Source of the DNA: JACIYW01 sp014359745
GTDB lineage: Bacteria > Pseudomonadota > Alphaproteobacteria > Rhodobacterales > Rhodobacteraceae
DNA: 64,000 nucleotides
Direction: 5' to 3'
Assembly (NCBI GenBank): GCA_050433985.1
Contig: JBNPWE010000016.1
Span: 3,863 to 67,862, forward strand
Shown here: positions 53,717-62,800 of the stretch, in pieces
Position numbering within the stretch: position 1 is the first letter of the stretch
Layout: each line of letters starts with the position of its first letter
Made by a program: the position numbers and the translations under genes
The notes under the pieces: model-generated
Told to the model about the DNA's origin: nothing
The model's input: only the letters and a program-made list of their open reading frames with translations
Database searches by the model: none

Positions 53717-53786
53717 CCCATTTCAAAGCGGTCCTGCCCCCCGAAAGCGGATGGGGCAGGGCCACCGAAATCAGCGATCCCCAAAA

Positions 53787-54089
53787 TCAGCGATAAACGC
53801 CGACGCTCCAGGGCATGACGACGAATTGCGCCTTGTTCAGGGTGGTTTCCCGCGCGCTGTCCGCTGCGCCGATGCGGCGTTGCTGGCGGGCGGGGGCGGT
53901 ATCAACACGCCGCTTGTCGCCGCTGCGCGCGGCGGTTGCGGGGCCGGGGTGCGTGGCCTGGGCATTGGCCAGTACCAGGGGGCCGAACCGTTCCTGCGCG
54001 CGTGCCGGGGCGACCGCGATCAGCGCGCCCAGCATCAGCCCGGCAAGGGCCGCGCCGCGGATCCGGGTCGGGGGAACTGAAAAGCGCAT
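53787..54089 (-). CDS. Small secreted protein of unknown function
   Basis: A 100-residue protein with a clear signal peptide (hydrophobic GAALAGLMLGALIAVAPA, cut after ARA). The mature part is basic and Pro/Ala-rich, ending VVMPWSVGVYR. No family recognised. Two ATG codons stand side by side at 54089 and 54092; GGACAAGG precedes them. It follows the caspase-like gene by 90 bases on the same strand, so it may be co-transcribed with it. Confidence 0.6.
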   Translation of the reverse strand: MRFSVPPTRIRGAALAGLMLGALIAVAPARAQERFGPLVLANAQATHPGPATAARSGDKRRVDTAPARQQRRIGAADSARETTLNKAQFVVMPWSVGVYR

Positions 54090-54179
54090 CATCTATGTCC
54101 TTGTCCTGTCATGGCCTGCGACCCTAATCGCACAGAAGGGCGATAATATGGCGGCCGCGTTTCGCGCCGGGCGCCACCC

Positions 54180-56384
54180 CTAGCGGAACACCCCGGTGAT
54201 GCCGCCGCCGATGGTGCGGCGCTTGGTTTCGTTTTGTGCCGGGGCCTCGATGACCCGGCGCGGCGTCTGGCGCACCACGGGGGCGGGGGCTGTGGCCTCG
54301 GGGCGGACGACGGCGCGGGCAACCGCGACGGTATTCTTGCACACCACGCTGTCTTCGGCCACCAGCAGCCGGTAAAGCGCCTCGGTCGGTTCCAGGGTGT
54401 CGGGGGTCACGTCACGTTCCGAATAATAGCGGATCGCCGCCAGCGAGGATTGCCGCCCCCAGGCCCCGTCAACGCGCGCCCGGTAACAGCCGACCCGCGA
54501 CAGTTCGGTTTGCACCGCGCTGGCCAGATCCGCGGGGATCACCAGATCGGCCACGGCATCGGTCATGGCGGGCGCATCGGTTGCGGTGGCGGCATCGCCG
54601 GGGGCGGGGGCCCGCGGATCGGCCAGCGCCAGCATGAGCGCCGGGGCCTCGGGTTCGGCGGGTTCCGGGGCGGGTGCGGCGACTTCGGGGGCGGGTTCCG
54701 GTGCGGGTTCTGGTGCGGGTTCTGGTCCGGGGGCCGTGTCAGAGGGGGCGGTTGCCACGACAGTTGCTGCGGGCGTTGTTGCGGGCGGGATGGATGCGGT
54801 TACGGTGTCATCCAAAGCGGGGGCCTGATCGGGTGTCGTATCGGCGACAGGGGCGGTCTGTGCCGGTTCGGGGGCGATCATGCGCGGGCTGCCCGCCTGG
54901 CCGGGCCGGGCGGGCAGGTCAGGCGTGGCAAGGGCGATGACATCGGGCCCCGTGGGGGCCGTGACGCTTGGCGCGGTGATCATCGGGGGCGTGACAGAGG
55001 CAACGGGGCCGGGGGCAGCAGGGCCGGGCGCAGCAGGGGCGGGCGCAGCAGGGGCGGGCGCAGCTTCGGCCACAACTTCAGGCCGCGTTTCTGGCACTGC
55101 CTCGGCCAGGGTTTCCGCCGGAACATCCGCCACAGCTTCGGCGGGCGTTTCTGGCGCAGTTTCTGGCGCTGCCTCGGGCGGGGCTTCGGCCAGGATCTGG
55201 AAGCTGGGGCTCGCGGGGCCGGTATCGGCAGGGGCGACCTGCCCGGCCTCGGGGGCGGCGGTGATGGTCAACTGCCCGGCGGCGACGATATCGGCCTTGG
55301 CCTCTTCGATGTTCTGGATCTTGAAGGAAATCCCGGTATTGTCGAGCAGTTTGAGAAATTGCGCCCGGCGTTCGGGGGCCATCCCGGCCAGCATCTCGTA
55401 ATCGGCGGCGGTCAGCCCCGAAGAGGTTTCATAGACCGGGTTGAAATAGAATTGCGCGCGCAGCGATGACCGGTCCCAGGGGGTTTGCCGACGCTCGGTC
55501 GCCTTTTCGACGGCGCTGCGCACCCGGATCATCGTGTCAGAGACAGAGACGCCCTTTTCCTCTATCTTGTCGAGAAGGGCGGCGGCAAAGGGGCTGTGCG
55601 GGGCCGCGCCTTCCGCCGCGCTTGCGGTTACGCCAAGCGTGTCGGGCTGCGCCGAAAAGGCCACGAAGGTGCCGTTGCCGGGGGTGATCGGGGCCAGGCC
55701 CACCGGGGCATCCGCCCCACCAACCGCCCCACTGATTTCTGGGGGCAGGACGGCGGCGGCGCTGGCGTCAAGCAGCAGGATCACCTGACGGTTGCGCCCC
55801 CCAAGCCGGGCCAGAACCCCGTCAAGCGGCAGGGTTTCGGCGGCGATGCGACCGCGCCCGGCCAGGGTGGCATCGACGGGCGCCAGGTAATTGGTGCCAT
55901 CCAGTTGAAAGCCGTGACCGGCGTAATAGAACAGCAGCGTGTCGGCGCCGCCCTGATCGGCCTGCCCGATCACATCGCGCAGCGCGCCGACCAGGCCAAG
56001 CCCGGTGGCATCGGTCAGCAGCGTTACCTTGAAATCCAGCCGCTCCAGCGCCCTGGCCAGATCGGCGGCATCGCGCGGGGCGGTGCCGATCGGCGGCAGC
56101 GCCGCGTAATCGCCATTGCCGACCACCAGCGCCAGCCGTTCCGCCAGCGCGGCCCCCGCCAGCCCGCCGGTCAGCCCCAGCCCGCCGGTCAGCACCAGAA
56201 CCCCGGCCAAAGCCCCGGTCAGGGTGCCGCGCAGCATGGTTCCGAATGCCTGCTGCAACCGGGCGCGCCCGGCTTCGGCGCGCAGGCTGGCGGCCGCCCG
56301 CAGCGGTGCCGCGGAAAGGGGGGGCGCGGGGGAATGCGCGGGGAAATGCGGGGTGCGGGCCATGGCCCCCCATAGATGGCGCAT
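54180..56384 (-). CDS. Caspase-fold (peptidase C14) protein with Ser in place of the catalytic Cys, plus a C-terminal peptidoglycan-binding-like domain
   Basis: A 734-residue protein counted from ATG 56384 (56363 is also possible). A hydrophobic segment near 50-80 should be a signal or anchor, followed by RLALVVGNGDYAALPPIGTA, the start of caspase-like folds. His157 is in YYAGHG. The expected DAC catalytic motif reads LLLDASAAA, so Ser208 replaces Cys (codon AGC on the coding strand at 55763-55761). A long Pro/Ala/Glu-rich linker (about 370-600) leads to a C-terminal domain with VQTELSRVGCYRARVDGAWG, like small peptidoglycan-binding repeats, and a Cys pair. It is probably a periplasmic or surface pseudo-caspase used for binding rather than cleavage. 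Confidence 0.82.
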   Translation of the reverse strand: MRHLWGAMARTPHFPAHSPAPPLSAAPLRAAASLRAEAGRARLQQAFGTMLRGTLTGALAGVLVLTGGLGLTGGLAGAALAERLALVVGNGDYAALPPIGTAPRDAADLARALERLDFKVTLLTDATGLGLVGALRDVIGQADQGGADTLLFYYAGHGFQLDGTNYLAPVDATLAGRGRIAAETLPLDGVLARLGGRNRQVILLLDASAAAVLPPEISGAVGGADAPVGLAPITPGNGTFVAFSAQPDTLGVTASAAEGAAPHSPFAAALLDKIEEKGVSVSDTMIRVRSAVEKATERRQTPWDRSSLRAQFYFNPVYETSSGLTAADYEMLAGMAPERRAQFLKLLDNTGISFKIQNIEEAKADIVAAGQLTITAAPEAGQVAPADTGPASPSFQILAEAPPEAAPETAPETPAEAVADVPAETLAEAVPETRPEVVAEAAPAPAAPAPAAPGPAAPGPVASVTPPMITAPSVTAPTGPDVIALATPDLPARPGQAGSPRMIAPEPAQTAPVADTTPDQAPALDDTVTASIPPATTPAATVVATAPSDTAPGPEPAPEPAPEPAPEVAAPAPEPAEPEAPALMLALADPRAPAPGDAATATDAPAMTDAVADLVIPADLASAVQTELSRVGCYRARVDGAWGRQSSLAAIRYYSERDVTPDTLEPTEALYRLLVAEDSVVCKNTVAVARAVVRPEATAPAPVVRQTPRRVIEAPAQNETKRRTIGGGITGVFR

Positions 56385-56885
56385 CTTGCCGCGCTTTTCA
56401 ACTGATATGGCCCGCGATCCGCCCCGGATGCCCGCCCGCTTTTTTCCGCGTCCCGATGTGGCGGGCGGCGCCCCGGCAGGCCCCGATCTGGCCCGATCAG
56501 CAGGGGCGATCACACGCGGGATCGCGGTTTCGTGTGGGGGGCGTGTGGGGGGCTGAGCGCCCGTGTGGGGGGCTTGTGCGGGGGGTTTTGGTTGGCCATG
56601 CGCGGGAATTATCTTTTCGTGTCAGCAGCCTGTGGCCGATCTGCCCCCATCCGCCGGGGGGGCGCCCGGCGGATGGGCGCGCGGCGGCGGGCGTGGCGGG
56701 GGTGATTGTGTCGGGCGGGCAACAGCCCGCCCCAAATTTCCGTGATCCTGCATCTTTCCCCCGATGGGCCCTCTGGTCTGCAAGGATTTTCTTGGCCGAT
56801 GTGCCGCTTTGTGATTAACCTTGCGCAGATATTTGACATCTGGCCGACACCATTGCGTGGGCCGGAACCAATTGGAGAGATTGAC
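56385..56885. other. Divergent intergenic region with G-tract cluster
   Basis: A 501-base gap between the caspase-like and autotransporter genes in which I see no convincing gene. Four tracts of six G lie at 56536-56541, 56547-56552, 56567-56572 and 56580-56585, three of them in repeats of CGTGTGGGGGGC, so a G-quadruplex is possible on the plus strand. A TTGACA lies at 56833-56838 but has no good -10 partner. A ribosome-binding site GGAGAG precedes the autotransporter start. Confidence 0.5.
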
Positions 56886-59800
56886 ATGGCCCCGCACAAC
56901 CCCGCCCGCATTTTTACCGCGTCCGGGCCGTGGTTCCTTGCCGCCACGCCGCGACCGCGGCACAGGCGGCGGATGGGGGCGATGCTGCTGGGCACGACGG
57001 CGCTGGCCATGGCGCTGGGTCTGGGGCTGGGGCTGGCCACCGGCGGCCCGGCCATGGCGCAGGTCTCGACCTGGACGGGGGGCATGGACAATACCTGGGT
57101 CGATGATGACAACTGGACGGGCGGCGGCGTCGGCCCCAATGACAACACCCCCGACGGCGCGACCGCCAGCGCCGTTTTCGATGACGCGGGCCTTGCCGCG
57201 ACGATCACCCTTGGGGGCGGGCCGTTTACCGTCAACCAACTGCAACTGGTCGACGGTTTCACCCTGTCGACCGGCACGCTGAACCTTGGCGGCACCACGC
57301 CGCAGATCATCTATACCGCCGCCTCTGGGCAATCCCGGCTGGCCAGCACCCTGTCGGTGGTGCTGAACGCGGGCACCACCGCCGATATCGCCGCGGGCGG
57401 CACGCTGATCGTCGACAGCGTGGTTTCGGGGGCGGGCGCGCTGGCCAAGACCGGCGATGGCACGCTGGTGCTGACCGGGGTCAACACCTATGCCGGCGGC
57501 ACCACGCTGGGCGCGGGCACGCTGCGGCTGGGCGCGTTCGGCGGCACGCCCGCGACGCTGGGCACCGGCGCGCTGCTGCTGGACGGCGGCGTGTTCGAGG
57601 TCACGGACGGCGCGGCCGGGGCCACCACCTTTACCGTGACCAACGACATCACCGTGGCGGGCACCGCGACGGTGCGCGCGCCGGGGGACGACGTGCTGGT
57701 GCTGGGCGATGGCGCGTCTACCTTTACCCGCAACGCGGGCAGCGCGCTGACGCTGTCAAGCGGGGCGGGCGGCCGGGTCGACCTGACGACGGGCGGTGCG
57801 ATCAGCAACGATGCCACATCGACGGTGACCATCACCGGCGGTCTGGTGCGGATCATGAACGCCAATGTCGCCAGCAATTTCTTTTCGGGCGGCGCGGGCA
57901 CCACGATGTCGGGCGGCATCCTGGATCTGAACGGGCAGGCGACCACGATCACCGATCTGGCGGGCAGCGGCGGCATCATCGAAAACGGGTCCGGCATCCT
58001 TGCCACGCTGACGCTGGACGGGACGGGCGACACCACTTTCGCCGGCACGATTCGCAACAACCCGTCCACGACCTCCCTGGTCAAGGACGGGTCGGGCACC
58101 GTGGTGCTGTCGGGCACCAACGACTTTTCCGGCAGCGTCACGATCAACGACGGCGTGCTGGGCGCGGGTGGCGCTGCGCTGCCCGACAACAGCCCGGTCG
58201 TGCTGACCGGCGACGGCGTGCTGCGCCTGTCGGGGGATGAGCGGGTGGGCGGGCTTGACTCCGCCGTCACCACCACCGGGGTGGAACTGGGCGCCAACAC
58301 GCTCAACATCGGGCCCGCCCCCTTCGTGGTCAGAACCTTCGCGGGCACGATCTCGGGCAGTGGCGGGTTGGCGATGGTCTCTGACGGGGCCGACCTGACG
58401 CTGTCGGGCACCAACACCTATACCGGCACCACCACGATCATCCGCGGTGTGCTGCGGCTGACCGGCGGCGCGGCGCTCGCCGACGCCGGGCTGGTCGATA
58501 TGCCCGACGAATTCGGCGGCGGCAGGCTGCAGGTGATCGACAGCGAGACGATCGGCGGGCTTTCGGGGGTGACCTCTGCCCTCGGCGGGGTCAGCATCGA
58601 CGCCGGCGCCACCCTGACGGTGGCGGGCACGCAGGACACGAGCTTTGGCCGGGTGATCAGCGGTGATGGCGGGCTGACCAAGCAGGGCACCGGGGCGACC
58701 ACGCTGAGGGCGGCCAACACCTTCACCGGCACCACCACGGTCACCGGCGGCACGCTGACCCTGGCCAATGCCAATGCCATCATTGATGCGAACGCGGTGG
58801 TGGTGAACGGCGGCACGCTGGCGCTGTCGGGATCAAACGAGACCATCGGCAGCCTTGCGGGCACCGGCGGCACGGTCAACCTGGGGGCCAACCGGCTGAT
58901 CACCGGCGACGCGGGCGACACCGGCTTTGCCGGCGCGATCACCGGCAGCGGCGGGCTGACCAAGCAGGGCGCGGGCATCTTCACCCTGTCGGGGAACAGC
59001 GATTACACCGGATCGACCGTTGTGAACGCCGGGCGGCTGTCGGTGACCGGGTCCATCGCCTCGGGCGTGGTGACGGTGAACGGCACCGGCGGGCTGACGG
59101 CGGATGGCGCGGCGCTGGCCGATACGGCGGCGGTGGCGCTGAACGGCACCGGCAACCTGACGCTGACCGGGTCGGAAACCATCGGCAGCCTTGCGGGGGA
59201 TGCGGCGGCCACGGTCACGCTTGGGGCCAACACGCTGACCACCAGCGACGCGACCGATACCAGCTTTGCCGGGGTGATCGATGGCAGCGGCGGGCTGGTC
59301 AAGGACGGCAGCGGCACGTTCACGCTGACCGGGGCCAACACCTATGCGGGCCTGACGCAGGTTCAAGGCGGCACGCTGATCGTGGCCAACGCAGATGCCA
59401 TTGGCACCCAGTTCGAAGTGAACAATGTCGGCAGCGTGATGGACCTGAACGGCGGGGCGGTGACCGCATTCTCCGGCATCGTGCAGACTGGCGGCACGCT
59501 GTCGAACGGCACGATGACCCTCACGGCGGTTGGCCCGGCGGCGATGCAGATGGGGGGCGGCACGATCAGTGCCGTGCTTGCGGGCGCCGGAGGCTTGACG
59601 ACCAGTTCCGGGACGAACATCCTGTCGGCCAACAACACCTATGCGGGCACCACCACGATCAATGCGGGCAGCACCCTGCAGATCGGCGCGGGGGGCGCGA
59701 CCGGCACGCTGGGTGCCGGGGCCGTGACCAACAATGGCGCGCTTGTCTTCAACCGCAACAATGCGCTGAGCGTCGGCAACGTGATCGGCGGCACAGGGTC

Positions 59801-62800
59801 GCTGACGCAGGCCGGAACCGGCACGACCACGCTGACGGCGGCCAATACCCATGCCGGCCTGACGACAGTTGCCAGCGGCACGCTGGAGATCCAGAACAAC
59901 GCGGGCCTCGGCACGACCGCTGGCGGCACCGTGGTGCAGGGTGGTGCCACGCTGGCGTTGTCGGGTGGCCGCAACATTGGTGGTGAGGCGCTGAGCCTTG
60001 CCGGGACCGGTGTGGCCGGCGGCGGTGCGCTGCGCAGCGTGTCGGGAAACAACATCGTGATCAGCGCGATTACCTTGACGGGTGACACGCGGATCAATTC
60101 CGACGCGGCAACATTGGCCCTGATCGGAACCATCACCGGCACGAACACCAACCTGACCCTTGGCGGCACGGGCGACATGTCGGTGACCAGCGACATCGCC
60201 ACGGGCACGGGCGCGCTGACCAAGGATGGTGCAGGCATCGTGGCGCTGACCGGCACCAACAGCTTTACCGGCGCGACCACGGTCACGTCCGGCGTCTTGC
60301 AGGTTCTGGGCGGCGCGGCACTGTCGGATACGGCGCTGGCGACGGTGGAGGGCCGACTGGATATCCTGGGGTCTGAAACCATCGGCAACCTTGCCGGTGC
60401 AGGTGAGGTACGCATCACGGGGGGGCAGTCCCTGACCGTTGGAAATGCGGATGACAGCGCGTTCTCCGGGGCAATCACCGAGACTGTCGCGTCCGCAAAC
60501 CTGGTCAAGGCGGGCGCGGGCACCCTGCGGCTGACCGGGGCGAACAGCTTCACCGGCACCGTCACGCTGGCGGGCGGCAATGTCGTGGTTACCGGCGCGG
60601 CGGGGCTTGGCGCGGGGGCGGGCGCGGTGCAGTTTACCGGCGGCGGGCTGGTGGGCGACGGCAGTTTTGCGCTGGCGCGCGCGCTTGACGTCACCGCGGG
60701 CAACACCGGGCGCGTTTCGGCCACCACGGGGTCTGTTCTGACGCTGACCGGGCAGCTTGACCGGCTGGCCGGATCGACGCTGCGCATCGGCAGCCCTGGC
60801 AATGCCGGCACGGTGGTGGCGAGCAACGCCACGCTGGGCTTCGCCGGGCAATCGGCGGTGGCGGTGGATGCGGGCACGCTGCGCATCGGCAATATCAACG
60901 CGGCTTCCTCCCTGCTGGGCCTGGACGGGGTGAACGGGATCTCGGGCACCACGCTGGCCGGGGGCACGGTGCTGGATCTCAACGGGTTCGTGGTGGATGT
61001 GAACGCGCTCACCGGCACCGGCACGGTGCGTTCGGGCGCGGGGGTGGCGACGCTTGACCTTGACGGTGCGTCCGGTTTCGCGGGCGTGATCGAGGATGGC
61101 GCGGGCACGGTGAACCTGCTGAAGGATGACGCGACCACCACCACGCTGTCGGGCGCCAGCACCTATACCGGCACGACCACGGTCAGCGTCGGCACGCTGA
61201 ACGTCACCGGCAGCCTGACCGGCACCACCACGCTGACCAACGCGGCCACGGTCAGCATCGGCGCCGGGGCCTCGATCACGGCGGGCATGATCCAGAACAC
61301 CGGCATCATCGATCTTGGCGCCGGGGCCACGCTGGCGGGCACGGCCAACACGCTGAACAATGACGGGCTGATCACGGTCGCGGATGGCGGCACCGTGCAG
61401 GACGCGGGCGCGATCAACAACCTGGCCAGCGGCACGATCCGGTTCGACGGGGCGGGCACGATCAATGCCGATACCGATGATGCGGGCGGCGAGATCATCA
61501 CCAACGCGGGGCTTTTGCAGCTTTCGGCGGCGGCGGGGGCGGTCACCGCCTCGGGCGATGACATCGCCAATACCGCCTCGGGGGTGATCGACATCCTTGG
61601 CGGCACGCTGACCGATCTGGGTGTGCTGAGCAATGACGGTTCGGTCACCATCGCGGCGGGCACTGGCCTGTCGGCGGCGCAGGTGGTCAATCAGGGCGCG
61701 GGCACGATAGGGAACGCGGGCACGCTGAGCGGGCCGCTGACGGTTGCCGGCGGGACGGTATCGACCACCGGCGGATCGGGGGTCTTCGACGGCGCGGCCC
61801 TGGTCACCGGCGGGGTGCTTGACATCAACACCGGCGGGTCGGTGACGGGGACGACCACGATCGATGCGGGCGGCACGGTGACCAATGCGGGCACGCTGGC
61901 GGCGGTGACCAATGCGGGCGACCTGACCAATGAGGCGGGCGGCCAGGCGGGTGCGGTGACCAATGCGGCCACGCTGACCAACGCGGGCACGCTGGCCAGC
62001 CTTGCGCAAAGCGCGGGCAGCAGCGCCAACGCGGGCACCATTTCCGGCGCGGTCGGGCTGACCGGCGGCACATTTGCCAACACCGGCACGGCGGGCGCGC
62101 TGACCAACAATGGCGGCACGGCGACCAATGCGGCGGGCGGCACGCTGGCTTCGGTCACCAATCAGGCGGGCGGCACCACCAATGCGGGCGGTATCACCGG
62201 CACGGTTTCGGTGACCGGCGGCAGCTTTGGCAACACCGGCACCACCGGCGCGCTGACCAACAATGGCGGTACGGTGACGAATGCGGGCACGCTGGCCAGC
62301 CTGATCAACCAGGCGGGCACCACCACCAACACCGGTGCCGTGACCGGCACGGCCACCGTTTCGGGTGGCACGCTGAACAATAACGTCGGCGGCACGCTGG
62401 CCAGCCTTGCGCAAAGCGCGGGCAGCAGCAGCAACGCGGGCACCATTTCCGGCGCGGTCGGGCTGACCGGCGGCACATTTGCCAACACCGGCACGGCGGG
62501 CGCGCTGACCAACAATGGCGGCACGGCGACCAATGCCGGTACCCTTGCCAGCCTGATCAATCAGGCGGGCACCACCACCAACACCGGCACGGTGACCGGC
62601 AGCCTTGCCATTTCGGGCGGCACGGTGAACAACAATACCGGCGGCGGTATCAACGGCGACGTGACGCTGACCGGCGGTGCCTTCAACAACAACGCGGGTG
62701 CCACGGTCACCGGCACCACCACCAACAACGGCGGCGCGCTGGGGCTGAACGGCGGCACATTTCTTGGCGGGCTGATCAACAATTCCGGCACTGTCGGGGC

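Noticed and set aside
56563..56745. Short plus-strand frames in the gap before the adhesin
   Set aside because: Composed of Gly/Trp/Arg runs from G tracts, no ribosome-binding site and no similarity visible.
56821..57282. 153-codon plus-strand frame at the adhesin start
   Set aside because: Out of frame with the adhesin, which has the signal peptide, ribosome-binding site and continuing frame.
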